Notes under the pieces: generated by a model
Database searches by the model: none
Told to the model about the DNA's origin: nothing
What the model saw: only the letters and a program-made list of their open reading frames with translations
In this document: piece by piece, positions 12,901 to 25,059 of the stretch
How the letters are laid out: the number at the start of each line of letters is the position of its first letter
Position numbering within the stretch: the first letter of the stretch is position 1
Program-made: the position numbers and the translations under genes
Source of the DNA: Archilochus colubris
Taxonomy: Eukaryota > Chordata > Aves > Apodiformes > Trochilidae
DNA length: 64,000 bases
Assembly (NCBI GenBank): GCA_023079485.1
Contig: CM041090.1
Location: 31,708,874-31,772,873 of the forward strand
Direction: 5' to 3'

Positions 12901-14824
12901 AAACATTCTCACATTGTGTGCAATATTTGAAGGAATTTTACTTTTTTTGGTTAAAGTATAAGACAGAAATATAATCCCAGACATTCTGGTGTGGCACCTG
13001 AAAATTATTTTTGAGAAATGTATGTCCTTATAGTACCTGTGAAAGATCTGGGCCCTAAAGTCAGCAGTCACCTGCTGTGTTAGAGGTATGAGGTGGGGAC
13101 CAAAATGCCTCACAAAGCTGGGAACTTCTTCAGTATAACACTTAAAGCACTCTTTGCTCTGTTTTTTCTAGTGAAGTTAGAAGAAGGACTGACCTCTGAA
13201 CACTGTGTTGGAAGTGCAGGCTGCTGTTTTAGCTATCTTGGAGAGAGAGATTTAGGTATTAAGAAAGAGGAGTCTTGCAGTGTCCTAGTTTTAAGGTTCA
13301 CCATACTCAGAGATTGCTTTGATCTGGCCACTTTCCTTGAAGTTTCTCTTCACTGGAGGCAAATCAGAGAAAAAGAAAGCAAAGGTAGTGGTTTGCAAAA
13401 TTCAAAGTAGGCAACGTAGATGCAGAATTTAAAGCAGAAAGGTGGAAAGAAAGGAAATTCAAATCATTCATATATTCCTTAGAAGAGTTCACAATTTCTT
13501 ACTTTTTAAGATCCATCACACAGGCTGTTAAAATATTCAGAATCCTGTGGCTGAGACCCATTTCTGCATGGATCCAGCCCGCTTCTGTATAAGGCCTGAA
13601 AAAGAATCTAGATGTGGAAATTCCAGTGGTTTTGATTAGTGAAGAAATTTTGGGAACTTTGGTGTTTCCTTCTATCTTGGAAACTTCCTTAGAGATTGTT
13701 CATATACATTAATTACACGATGGGAACTAGCAGCTGAGACAACTTATTTACTCTACATACTTTGAATGATGATTCTTTACCTGATGCCCTGTATTTTCAT
13801 ACATCAGGGATAAGAAAAGCCTCTGCCTCAGCAGAAGCAGCAGAAAATGCCTCTTGCCAGGACAGTCTGTAGGCAGATGAGGTGGGAGGTGTGGGATTGA
13901 ATCCCTGTAGGCAAGGGCAGGATCCTGGCTGAGTACCTAAGCCCCTGAACTGTTTGACCTCAGCAGTCTGGCCACCTCCATCCCCTCCTCTCTGGCAGCA
14001 CAGCACTTTAGATGAGAAAACTGGTTTAGTTTCTTTTATTGGAAGAGGTTATCAGATCAATGAATGGGGCACTTTTCTCCATCCACGCTGTCCTCCTAGG
14101 CAATTTCTGACTGAGCATTCATGGTTTGCTCCCTTGTCCTATGGCCCTGACACCAGGGACTCACCACTCATAATTAAGCAATTACACACAGCAGTATGGG
14201 ACTGGGAGAGCCTTGAATCATCAAGTTTACTCATTCCCAGTCATAAGCAGTGATTTGTAATTAAATCAGGGATAACCAACAAGAATATTCACCTCCTGCC
14301 ATGTCCTTTTCACTCCTTTAAATCCCAAATCCCTATTAACCTAATTGCTTTCCTTTCCCTGATTCTGTAACTAGCTGAAGATTTTGAGAAATAAAACCCA
14401 AAAACTTATACTTCTGAAGTTTTCTGGAAGGAGGGAGCCTCAGACTGATCCTCAAGAGTGCTTTGAGTTCATAAAATGGAAGGGAGCTTGTGTAGACTGA
14501 GTTAAAAAACATTGTGTTTGAAGCTTTTCAGAGCTAACTCTAGTTCCTTGGGAAGTTTTACCAGAATCTTATGGATATAGAAATATATATATAGATTGCA
14601 TGAACTGATGCACTTTTTAATCTCATAATTTTTCTGTTTGTGGAACTCTTTACATATATTAACAAGATATTTAATAGACTAATACTGCAACATTTAAAAA
14701 TCCATTACTTTTTGATACTTTAAAATAATATATAATTTGTTGGTGATAGTTATTAATATAGAGAGGAAACATAGCTTATCATATTCTTCTAATCTGTCCA
14801 AAAATAAACTTTTTTGTCCACTAG
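3966..14824 (+). other. WDR25: WDR25 intron (10.9 kb)
   Basis: A GT-AG intron between two phase-0 exon ends. It is mostly AT-rich, low-complexity-leaning sequence with homopolymer A runs (for example near 6420 and 6900). An old CR1-like tail is visible at about 12740-12860. Short ORFs on both strands (for example 13093-13410 + and 9420-9707 -) show no recognisable protein family and no plausible splice context. I see no other gene. Confidence 0.8.
12740..12860 (-). repeat. Old CR1-like 3' tail (degenerate)
   Basis: The segment AGAGCTGGAAGAGAGTCC followed by AGGAGATCAACCAGT and then a CCCCTAGAGCAGGATCAGCT-like stretch resembles the antisense 3' end of old CR1/L3-type LINEs (GGAAGGGACCTC...GATCATC...CCCCCTGC...GCAGGA). 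It is heavily diverged and no coding part remains. Confidence 0.5.
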
Positions 14825-14995
14825 GTGTTAAGAGTGTACAAAGCTGCAGTGCAACAGACATTGGATATACTCTTTCTCCCTGAAGGAAGAGAATTTCTTA
14901 CAAGCACAGATGCAGTAAGCCGGGACTCTGCTGATCGTACCATTATTGCATGGGACTTCCAAAGTGCTGCAAAAATCTCCAATCAAATTTTTCAT
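14825..14995 (+). CDS. WDR25: WDR25 coding exon (WD40 blade)
   Basis: A 171-bp exon coding 57 residues, from [20 protein letters not shown] to KISNQIFH, phase 0 at both ends. It holds one full blade: a strand around [18 protein letters not shown], an SRDSADRTI turn, then [10 protein letters not shown], the WD-type strand end. The acceptor is TCCACTAG before 14825 and the donor CAT|GTAAGA at 14996. The DADRT-like stretch followed by IIAWD matches the pattern in the PRP17-like WD40 family, in which the blade binds partner proteins instead of carrying a catalytic site. Because the exon is symmetrical, its skipping would keep the reading frame but remove one propeller blade. The reading frame continues as a short intronic extension past 14995, which is not part of the protein. 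Confidence 0.93.
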
Positions 14996-15832
14996 GTAAG
15001 ATTAACAACTAGCATTCTCTGGGTCACATTTTAGTATGTCATGCTTGTCAATGTTGTAAAAAAAAGCTTTTAATTTTCTGTAAGATCATTTGGTGATGTA
15101 CAGAATGCTCTTAATGTAAGTTGGAGGCTTTTTTATCTTTTAAAAACACTTACTCATTCTTAAAAATGAGCCTGAAGACTGATAGGTCTCTTTGTGTTAA
15201 AAGTATTTAATTTCAGTGCATATTCACATCTAAGCTATGTTTAGGCAAGGCCACTGCTGTGTCATTCTAGCTTACCAATGGTGCATGGCAGTAGCTGCTA
15301 TAGTGCCACGTTTCTTTTACCATGCTTCTCCTAGGGCAGCAAAATTATACATTTTTAATTTGCTGCAATGAGGGCTATTGACAAATTGAGTTTAATATTC
15401 ACATAGTAATAGCAACCTAATACATTCATGTAGATATCTTGTACAGCACAATCACAGAGGCAAAATTTACTTTTATCAGTAATACTGATACTTTTAGCAC
15501 TATTTCTCCCAGTAGTATCCAGGCAGTCTATTTAATGTACTAAAGTGTCTGGAAATGCTGACAGCTTCAAAGGAGATTACCAAGGAAGTTAATAGGTAAT
15601 TCCAGTTCCCTGGGTCTTTTTTGAAAACCCAAGTCTAATATCCTATGCAATGTAATATAATATGATTGGATTGTAAAGAGATGCTTTTCGACTGAAATTA
15701 ACAGTTCTCTTCTGATAACAAGGACATGTAGTTGATCATGATGATCATTAATGTTTAACTTTCAACAGTTCCATCTTTGTCCAGTATTGAATATATCAAG
15801 CTCTTGGATGGGCAATGAGGAAAAAAAAGTGA

Positions 15833-15838
15833 ATATAT

Positions 15839-15871
<33 letters not shown>

Positions 15872-15880
15872 CATATATAC

Positions 15881-15917
<37 letters not shown>

Positions 15918-15918
15918 A
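15833..15918. repeat. (TA)n / (TATACA)n microsatellite
   Basis: About 86 bp of alternating TA with TGTG at the left end and three interspersed CATATATA units in the middle, ending in a pure TA run. It gives spurious Tyr/Ile-rich ORFs on both strands. Length is likely to vary between individuals. Confidence 0.95.
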
Positions 15919-16733
15919 AATACAAACCAATCAGGTATATAAAGTACATCACACAATCAGGTTCAGTATCAAGCAGTAAAAATAAAAAAACTACTTTTTT
16001 CTCCTCATTGCCTGTCATAAAAACAAAGTACCACATAGCCTACCTCCTTGGAACTGCAGCATAAAATGGACAGCTTTTTCTCTCTTCTGCACTGTGAGTA
16101 AGCAAAACTGTCATGATGATTTTGGAAACGGTGCTTCACTTTTCTGAATTTCATCTTTGAACCCTTCAAGGTGGGAGAGAACTTGAACCCTCCAAATAGG
16201 TTAGATCCCAACAGGATTCTATCTATTGCTTGTCTGCATTAACTAATTAATAATTAAGAGCCATTACTACAGTATATTCAGTACAGTGCTCCAGCAGAAT
16301 GTGTTGTGCTTTCTGATCCCTTACAGTTAGATACAGTTAGATCCTCCCAGCAGCAATGCTCTCCACTGAGCATACTTCTAACCAGGCACACAGCCTAAAC
16401 ACCGTTTTTGTGTCTGTGCCCAATGCCATACAATACCCAGAGCTGCTTCAGGATTTCATCACTTCTAAAACAAATAACAAAACCAGTCTGATGCTCTTCC
16501 TACTCTACTGCATGGCCTGTGGTGTCCAGTTATCACTGTTAGCCTGGCGTCTTTCACATGCAAATGCCTCCTAGAGCCAAAGCTCTTTTGATTTGTATTA
16601 GTGGCATCAAAATTTCAGACTTAGTCCAGGCTGAAGCTAGAAACTGGATATTTCTATAAACAGACAGAAGCAGTCTACAAGGCAAATCATTGCCACAAGG
16701 AACTTCTGACTTACAGGCTAATAGTGATTCCCT

Positions 16734-16788
16734 CCCCCCCCCTTTTTTTTAAAAAAAAAAAAAAGGAAAAAAAAAAAAAAGAAAAAAT
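16734..16788. repeat. Homopolymer block C-T-A-A-A
   Basis: A run of C is followed directly by a run of T, then three A-rich runs separated by GG and G. The adjoining T and A runs are self-complementary. The A runs could be the tail of a retroposed sequence, but nothing identifiable lies upstream, and sequencing error is likely in such a block. Confidence 0.85.
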
Positions 16789-17281
16789 GGGTGTTGGAGG
16801 GTGTCTGTTCAAATGGGGTGATTTCTATTACTGTCAGTGTGGCCAGGACTGAAAGGATTTGAGAACTGTACAAAGTAGCATGGAAGTCAAATTATGGCTA
16901 TGGAGGAAGAGATAGAAGAGAATAGGGTTCACTTTCATATTCGAACTTCAGTTTTCTTCGAGCAAGAAGAGAATGATTGAGTACCATCAGATCAGAGCTA
17001 CCTTTCTGCAGCTGTTCTGCAGCATAATTATGGTTTAGAGGGAGATGGGATTTTGGTCAGTAGCTAGGAAATGGGAGTAGAGATTTGATTTGATATTTGT
17101 CTTGGTGTAAGACTTTCAGTGGGTTGGAATGAGTTTGGTATCTTTACATAATGTGTGCTGGGGAGATGACTCACATATACTTTGCCTCTTATGGTCTTTT
17201 AAATATGTCAGAATATAACCTGATTCATTTGAACAAATCTTTTGTTTCATGCAACAAAACTTTCCTTAAAATTATTTTCAG

Positions 17282-17422
17282 GAGCGTTATACTTGCCCAA
17301 GTCTGACTCTGCACCCAAAAGAGCCCATGTTTGTTGCTCAAACAAATGGGAACTACCTGGCTTTGTTTTCTGCCCAGCGACCTTACCGAATCAACAAAAA
17401 GAAAAGATACGAAGGACATAAG
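17282..17422 (+). CDS. WDR25: WDR25 coding exon (WD40 blade)
   Basis: A 141-bp exon coding 47 residues, starting [12 protein letters not shown] and ending KKKRYEGHK, phase 0 at both ends. The middle, [20 protein letters not shown], reads like the inner strands of a blade; the basic [12 protein letters not shown] segment leads into the next GH-containing blade start. The same RKKR...GH arrangement is characteristic of PRP17/CDC40-like proteins before the penultimate blade. The acceptor is ATTTTCAG before 17282 and the donor AAG|GTATCC at 17423. The open frame runs past the donor to 17518, which is intron read-through and should not be counted as coding. Confidence 0.93.
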
Positions 17423-17806
17423 GTATCCTTCTTCACTGGGAACTTAGTATTCAAGTCTAGAAGGAAGATAGATAGCAAAGTACCTATGCTTTTTAATGTG
17501 TCTGCTAATCGTGTTTGATTCTAAATCCATGATAGATATTAATTGCTTTCCCATTTGCTTTCCCATGTGCCATTCTATTTTGAATCACATATGCTCTGAA
17601 GAAAATTATTATTAGAAGAGCTTATGAATGTTTAGTTGCTTGATTAAATGTTTGTGCTATAGCTATGTCTTAATAAACACATGAAGAAGCCCTCAATGCA
17701 TATTTATCTAAAGATAAGGGGTTTTTGGTATTATAATAATTTTCAGTATATTACTATGAACTTTTCTAATCAGCATCTGGAATTACACTGTTATTGATTT
17801 TCACAG
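17423..17806 (+). other. WDR25: WDR25 last intron (384 bp)
   Basis: A short GT-AG intron ending GATTTTCACAG. No repeat or other feature is visible in it. Confidence 0.9.
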
Positions 17807-18028
17807 GTGGAAGGATTTGCAGTGGGCTGTGAATTTTCTCCAGATGGAACACTTTTGGTGACAGGAAGTTCAGATGGCAAAGTATTTTTCTACAACTATC
17901 ATACTGCTAGAATTATTCGTGCTTTGTCTGCACATAAAGAAGCTTGTGTGAGTGCAATATTTCACCCAGTCTTGCCATCACTCCTTGCAACATGTAGTTG
18001 GGCTGGAGAAATCAAGATCTGGCAATAA
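17807..18028 (+). CDS. WDR25: WDR25 terminal coding exon (last two WD40 blades, stop)
   Basis: The last 73 residues and stop codon TAA (18026-18028). The exon starts VEGFAVGCEFSPDGTLLVTG, followed by SSDGKVFFYNY, then HTARIIRALSAHKEACVSAI, FHPVLPSLLATCSW and the final IKIWQ. This gives two blades with the SPDG turn, the SSDG turn, an SAH blade start and a closing IKIW strand. Together with the three preceding exons it gives 220 residues, roughly the C-terminal 40% of a protein that is about 540 residues long in mammals. The conserved VGCEFSPDG and FHPVLPSLLA stretches are what identify WDR25 most clearly. The first residue is V, from GTG at the exon start; the ATG-like start in a naive ORF call is not a true start. 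Confidence 0.95.
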   Translation: MEGFAVGCEFSPDGTLLVTGSSDGKVFFYNYHTARIIRALSAHKEACVSAIFHPVLPSLLATCSWAGEIKIWQ

Positions 18029-18635
18029 CAGGATGTCTCCTTTTAGTCAGACTTGTCTTTTCTTCAGTGACCTCCAAGTGTCTGCTTTCTTAATGCCATT
18101 AAGGTGGTCTTGGGGTTAGCTGCTGAGCAAAGCAGTGGTATTACTTTTTGCCTCAAACCTGGTGACAGATTTCTGACCCTTTTTTGTCAGTCCTTTGGTG
18201 CTCAACTAGCCTCACCCTTCCTTGAACAAAATTGTTGCTCTTTTTAATGTAGCTTTTCAATGCAGCTTTCTTAAACCAGGTTTTCCTTAGTTTAGCTCTC
18301 TGACCTGGCCACTGAGGGTTAGACAGGAAGCAGTGTAGTTCAAGGCAAAACAGCTTCTACATGCAAGAAGGGAGAAGATCACAGGGCAGGTGGGACTGCA
18401 TCTTTTGGACACAGGTAGCTGTTACCAGGTCAGCTTATTGTAAAATGCCATCTGAGAGTTCCAGGGAAAGGTGTGCCAGATAACTTGGAACTGTTTGGAG
18501 TCAGTAAATGTGTTCTTGAAATCCCAATGTTTATACCTAAGTTTTAAACTTACATTTATGACTGTACATAAGGAAAGCAAAACTATGTGTAAATATTTGT
18601 TATGAAAAAATAAACTTTTTTTGTGTATATGGTAT
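18029..18635 (+). other. WDR25: WDR25 3'UTR
   Basis: About 0.6 kb from the stop codon to the expected cleavage site just after the AATAAA at 18609. No ORF or repeat is visible in it. The end is inferred from the poly(A) signal, not from transcripts. Confidence 0.7.
18609..18614 (+). terminator. WDR25: Poly(A) signal AATAAA of WDR25
   Basis: A canonical AATAAA 580 bp after the stop codon is followed by a T run and a TTTTTGTGTATATGG stretch, which fits a GU-rich downstream element. It is the first canonical signal after the stop codon. Confidence 0.8.
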
Positions 18636-18880
18636 CTGAATTTTACTGTGTTACTCCTGTTATTCTTGACAAGTTAGTACTCAAGACTACCACGGAATTG
18701 ATGCTTGGGGGTGAAAACAATATCCTACCCCAGCTTATTGCAACCACATGTCTATGTACGTCTTGATGTCACATAGACACAGGAAATTGTCATCGTGCTA
18801 TTCATTGCAGGGGATATTTGATATTGAGACAGGAGCTGAGCTATTCTGCAGCAAATAAAGAATTCATTAGGCCACAACTG

Positions 18881-19010
18881 TGTATTCACATATATATAGA
18901 TTGCTTGTAAAAGCATTTAAAATTTGCATTCACTGTACATGTATTACTTGGCTCTAGAAATTATTATAAGATCCATTTTGTATGTTCATATGTATATATA
19001 TGTGAATACA
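18881..19010. repeat. Perfect 18-nt inverted repeat, 94-nt loop
   Basis: TGTATTCACATATATATA at 18881-18898 is exactly reverse-complemented at 18993-19010 (TATATATATGTGAATACA). The loop is AT-rich and noncoding. The arms are partly simple TA sequence but the TGTATTCAC half is not. No flanking target-site duplication is evident, so a MITE reading is possible but unproven. It lies about 250 bp past the WDR25 poly(A) site. Confidence 0.7.
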
Positions 19011-20699
19011 TAGCTGTATCATAGAAAAAAAACCCCTATGCATCACATAAACCACATGTATTCCCAACCTTAACACATATAAATATGTACTGCCTTGCAG
19101 TGGGTGCTATAAGCTTGGCTGCTGTTTGATGTGATTAGTCTGTAAAGGCATTTTAACACACACAGGATAATTGTTTTGAGTAATAGTCTCTGTCATGGAA
19201 TCTAGAAGTCATATTTATAACAAATTTTCCTCTGTAGCATCCTTTTGTTCTTCTGATTTTTTCTTAAATACAAGGGTTTTCTAACCATTTTTCATATACT
19301 CTAAGTGTTAAAAATACTCTTTCAGAGGAAAACATTCAGAACACTCTTGCAAATGGCAGAATATAGTGAGCAAAATGTACTCCATAGGTTTGTAGGTTTT
19401 TTTCCTTATAGCTTGTAATGGGAAATATGCTTGTACCGAGACTGTGAATCCACAGTAACATTGTATGAAGTGTGGATCAAAATATTGTGGCTGCATGGTT
19501 TTAATAATCTTATCAAGTTATGATAACTTTTAACATGGGACATTAAATTCTAGTGAATTGTGGAATGTAGAACAAATAACTTTTTTTTTTTTCTTTTTAC
19601 CCCAGACTGTTCTTAATTTCTTGCTTCCTTGAAAGGCAATTAGCTCTTAGACAGGAGCCTGAATTTTGCAATTTTATTGACTGTCTCTCTAGCATATAAG
19701 CCAGCTGGACCCTTTAAATGACAACCAGTTGAGTGATTTGATGAGTTACTCCCAGTTCAAGCTGTGGGATCTTCATAAATGTAGGAAGGAGTTCAGCTGA
19801 AAGCAATAGCAGTTGCTGATCATTGGGCAGACTGAGGAACAACTGCGTGACATTTACTAAGAGGGTGGCTCTGTGTCCTTCCCTCCAGGTATTTGAGTTC
19901 AGAATGTACTATTGCCACCTTAAAACTTCTGGCACCCAGTTGTGTTTACATGAAGGATGGGCTGCAGCCTAGCCATGCGATGCATCCTGTTATCTGCACA
20001 AGGGACTGTCTGTCTGGTGTTTTATTAACTGCAGTGTTGAGAAATTCCTCTGAAATAAATGTGAGCTCAGGGTAGAAATGCCTTATTAGTTGAGGCCCCC
20101 ACCTGTGTGAAGACTGCTGTATGTCTGAAGAAGATCTCAGTGTACTCATCACCTTGGGACAGAGTGAAGGATCTGAGAGAGCAGTCTGTGGGAATCATTG
20201 CTTATATTGTGTAGAAAAGTAACTACATTTTGTTGTGTTACCTATGTTGTTGCTTAAGTTATGTCCTGAGGTATGATTCTGTGACATTTATCTCTCCTGA
20301 AATGATCTAGTATGAATTTTAGACTTTCTATAGGGGGCAGGAGGGAAAAGCTTAAGTTTGATTACAGGAAGCAGAGAAAAATAAAATACTGTGTAATAAA
20401 ATACTGTATAATCTTAAAGAATATTAAAATTGCAATTGAATTCCTGTCAGATTTTGAAGATGACTGGAGTTTTAATTACTTATTAGATCCAGCCAAAGGT
20501 TTTATAATGGAATGAAATTATTTGAACATCATTATCTTGTTAAAATATCTTTCTAATATAAAACTGATTAAGACAGACTGAAATTTAATAATTGGAAATA
20601 TTTTAGCATAGTGGTGTCAATTAAGTTTTCATTATGATTCAATGACAAATTCTTCATTTTAATCTTATGTAATGGACTCTAATAAAAGAAAAAAAAAAT

Positions 20700-21190
20700 C
20701 ACATTACTTGATCATTCTGAAATTACCAAACGCTGTTTGGGCTACAAACAAGGTTTATTATAGTCAGATGAAGCATTTAGAATGCAGTGAATTGTTGATT
20801 AATTAATTTTATTCATAAAATTGTAATCTAGAAATGTTTGAATCTTGCTTTAGGAGCAGTTCTTCTAGCTTTATAGGGAGCTCTTTAGGGCATTGTATAT
20901 AAAAGCCAAGGCAGAGATCTTCAACATTTTAAAATGGTCTAATCTATGTAGATAAACAAGCCAGATTAATTTTAATCTGTTTTGTACTGTACCAAAAAGT
21001 AATAATGCCAATCTCTACCACTTTATTACTTGCTACTGGAGCATTATTAATTTGGGTTGCCAGAGGATGCAAGCTATTCAACTGTCTTTATCTCAAAAAC
21101 CTGCTAATTAGCACACAGTTATTAGAATCGTGCTCACTCGGCTAAAATACTGTTGGTGAGTCACTGTATTTCATCTATAGGCCTAATCAC
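20700..21190. promoter_or_regulatory. Candidate conserved noncoding element
   Basis: A non-repetitive, noncoding stretch rich in homeodomain cores, with the perfect 12-bp palindrome TGCTAATTAGCA at 21102-21113, a run of TTGATTAATTAATTTTA near 20800, and GGCCTAATCAC near its end. The texture resembles vertebrate developmental enhancers. This is inference from composition only; conservation was not measured. Confidence 0.22.
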
Positions 21191-24100
21191 AAAAATAAGA
21201 TATGGCATTACAATGGGATGAGCTTTTCCTTAGGGGACAGGCAAATGTGATGCTACAAGACTATGGCAGAAAAGAACAAAACAGGAAGGTAAAAAAATAA
21301 TGAGATCCCAGATTTCCCATCATCCTGGTAAGTGGGTTTGGACTGCATTCAACTGAAAATATTTACTTTGCTTTCTTCATCTAATTTTCATCTTGTTCAC
21401 TTAATCCCAGCTCTTCCTAGCCACTACTTACATCCTCACCTTTTATGTTTCAGTTTTTCTGTCTGTGTTTCAGCACCTTCTCTTCTGCGTTTAGATGTAA
21501 AACACTCTATATGCTTACCCAACATTCATCTTCAATAAATTTCATTTTACTCTGCTCTGACTGGTGACTCTAAGGCTTTCATTCCAGCTGTCATTAGAAA
21601 GGTAGGCAGAAGTCTCAGAGTACTTTGCACTCCATTCTTGCTTTTTTCTGCTTTCCAGTTTTAATGAGGCTTATTACTTTTGGACATTCTCCTTCTCCCT
21701 TTGCATTTCTTCTCTCTGCTTCTCTTTCTACCTTTGATTACTGTTTTACTGTCTTACAGATCCTTTCTATTGTAGCTACTCCTACATCAGTGTTTTAGTT
21801 TGTTAGAAGTGCACTTTTTGGGAAAAAATAATAATAACGAAAGAAAAAAATCTGCTAGTTATTGCCCCTTAGAATGGTTTGGTTCACAGAGCATACAAAT
21901 TGCACTTCTTTGAAATGAAACTTGATGAGAAGATGTCATCCAAATGCACAGTGTCCCAGCTGACAGGACTTGAGTGGAGGTAGTTTAGAGTATCACCTAC
22001 CCCTCAGATGCATCCAGGTTAGGTGCTGTATTTTCAGAAGTGAGACAAACTCTACCAATTTCTTGTTGGGCCTTCCTGAATGCCAACATAAATGTAGATT
22101 CAGGAGTTTCAGAGTCTTTGGCACTCCCCTTTCTTTGATAAAATGCTCACCTTGTGGCTCAGCACTCTGCAGAGTGTGTGTGATGTTTTCACACTTCAAA
22201 GGGGAAAATGCAGGAAAAAGAAAGCAATTTTAGCAGCACTTGCTCTCCAGTGTAGTAAGACAAGATGGCCCTTGCCCTGACCTTGATGAATTCTGCCACA
22301 TGTGCAGAAAAGCTCCAGGCTGGGACAGGGCTGCCTAACCTATAATGGGAATGGTGGATCCGCAGATGGGAGTAGAGAGCCCCCAATATGCTTATTCACC
22401 TCCCTTCCCCAGTCCCTGGATCTTCTTTTACACAGGCTTATTTGGAAGCCTAACTGAAAGTAGGAAGTACCTAAGTAGTGCACAAAAATTATGAAGCTTC
22501 ATTTGAATGTAATTGTCTACATTTTCACCATTTTGGTTAAGTGCCTCTTAAAGCCAATCTAAATACAAGAACTCTTAGAAGAAGGCTGAAGTTCACCCAG
22601 GTTGTTTGTCACCTTAAGTTATAGTCCAGACAGCTTCATCTAGATCCATTTGTCTCCAGTTTTCATTAGCAGGACCTAATGAGAAACACTCATGGAGTCC
22701 TTCTAATTCTTAATAAGATTTATGCTAACAATTGGTTTAAAGTGTGTCCTTAGAAGAACAATTTATTACATAAATTGTGAGTAAGTGTACCTTCCCTGGT
22801 ACAGGCCTTGAGAAAGCAATTTTCTTGTGTTCAAATTTTTACCACTTTCTTATAAGCAAAAAGCAAGGAATTGCCTCAGAATATAATTTTATTAGCCTCA
22901 GGAAGTCTGGATGCTTAATTAACACATCTCTGCTATTTGTTTTAATGCATACAGTTACTTGAAGTGCAGTACTGAGATAATGCACTCTTTTCATTACAAA
23001 AATGAAAATGCTTATTATGCCATTAATATGAAATTTGCAATTTGTAAAGTGTAGATGTGACAGGGGATTTTTTTTTTTCCCAACCTCAGATAATATCTTG
23101 ACCAGATATGTGGCCTCTCAACCTGAGCAAAAGCAATGAAGTGAAATCCTAATCCTATCCAAATAGTCATCTACAGTTCTCTACTTTTCTCAAACATAAA
23201 ACATGAGATTTCTTTTTTTAAAAAAAGTCTTAGGAGATTGTATTAGTGGTGAGGAAAAAAGACATGGGGTTCCTTCTGAATACAGAAGAAGCAACATCTC
23301 TGTTGAGTTCAGTGTTAGTAATCCCAAGCTCTTTTCAGTTTCAGTTCTTTCCTAAATTTTAACTCCTCAGAAACTAAATGGCTGTTTGTGAGCAGACACT
23401 CTAATGTAAAAAGAAACCTGCATTATTGCCTGCTCTCCATAGGCTGCATATGCACAGATCTGAATTTATACACAAATTATTTTTTTTTCTTTTTAAATCA
23501 CGTGCCATTTGTATATCACAAATCAAAAACTAATACCAAGCCCCTAAAATCCTATATCCCAAGAATCATCTCCACAATGCTTTTATGTAGCACTTATGTT
23601 GAGTCTGTGTGTGGCTGTCTTCAGAGATGTGCACAGGAGGAAAGGGTGACAGCAGTAAGAAGCACAATCTATAAAGCTTTGTAGAATAATAGGAGATTAG
23701 AAGGAAAAGGGAGAATGTGCTTGGAGGATAAGTGGCACTGCTATGTGGAAAATAGCAGAAGAGAAGATAAGAAGAGAAAAGGGAGATTAGAGCAGAGAAT
23801 GGCTGCAGCTAATCACAGAACATGAGAAGGAGATGGGAAGAGCTTAGTGCAGGTCACAGAAGTGAACACCCAAGCAGGGCTGTGTCAGGGAAGGAATGGG
23901 CCTGGCTGTGAAAGCAAGGGCAAATATGAGACATGAATAAAAGAAGATGGTGTACCTAGTTCTGGGAACAGCTTTAAATTTCACAAGCGGTGTCTGCCAT
24001 TGAAGGAGCTGTTATGGCCTTGGCCAAGAGGACTCTTTCTTCTTTGGGAAAGTTGAGCAGGCTGAGACTGTGCAGTATGGAGTCAATTAAGCTGGGAAAG

Positions 24101-25059
24101 CAGGTGTCAGCTGAGCAGAGCCTCCATTCCTGTCAAAGTCTCAAGCTACTGCAGCTGGGGGTAACTCCATAGTCCCTTGAGGATGGACAAACTTTGCTGT
24201 GCTCATACTGTGAGCCAGCAGTGGAGCTGCAGTAGTCTGATGGTAGCCCCTGGCTAAATCCTCATGGTTGGTGTCTCTTGCACAGGCAGCAATGTTGTCC
24301 TACAGCCAGAGCAGAGATTTCCTTTGTCCCATATTGCACCTGTTTGTGAAAGACAACATAAATTTGTCCTAAGTCTGTGGCTGTGCTTGCTGAACAAACC
24401 TACAGCACTTTAGTTTTCAGTGAGGAAAACCTGGCACTTCTATAGCAGTCTGAAGGTGGCTCCTTCGGCATCAGGTGAATTGCAAAATTTACCTGAGGAG
24501 CTGTGTAGTTCTTGAAGTAATTGAGATTTTGAGAGCTTTACGGAGAAGTCAGCAGAGACACTTTGCCATTGTTAAGATAAAGACAATGCTTTGGAGATTT
24601 CAGCTTCTGATAAAACTTACATTTGGAACCCTTGGACTCTCCTTCAGAAGTGCAATTTTTAGTAAGCTTTTTATAATGATGTATAGAATGTTTTTCTTGT
24701 TTGCCAACATACTACGTAAGCTACATCAGTAATTATGCACATATTGGGATTTTTCCTATTTGGTGCATTTTAAATGCTCTTCAGAGAGAGATTTGAGAGA
24801 GAAGTCTGACAAGGTTTCTCTGAGGGAACCAGCTACTTCTCTTACTTTGCCAGTTGTTTATACTAAGCTTATTGCATGCTCTCTTTGGCACAAATGAACT
24901 AAATGTAACTGAAATAACTGAAAATCCTTCATTTTTTAGAAAATAAAAATGTAACCAGGACCTAGACAAAAGCAATCCTTGGCTTAAATGCTTCTGGGTG
25001 TTTATTTTGAGAGTGCTGTGTTTCAACCTGGATGTGCTCATCCAAATATTTGATGTAAA

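Larger units (their letters stand above)
14996..17281 (+). other. WDR25: WDR25 intron (2.3 kb)
   Basis: A GT-AG intron. It contains a TA-rich microsatellite (15833-15918) and a C/T/A homopolymer block (16734-16788). ORFs across the microsatellite encode only Tyr/Ile repeats and are not genes. Confidence 0.85.

Noticed and set aside
13093..13410. 105-codon + strand ORF in a WDR25 intron
   Set aside because: No family resemblance, no promoter or splice context, and a length expected by chance in 64 kb.
15755..16064. Tyr/Ile-repeat ORFs on both strands
   Set aside because: They are readings of a TA microsatellite.
17423..17518. Extension of the WDR25 exon to 17518
   Set aside because: A consensus donor at 17423 and an in-frame join to 17807 show that this is intron read-through.
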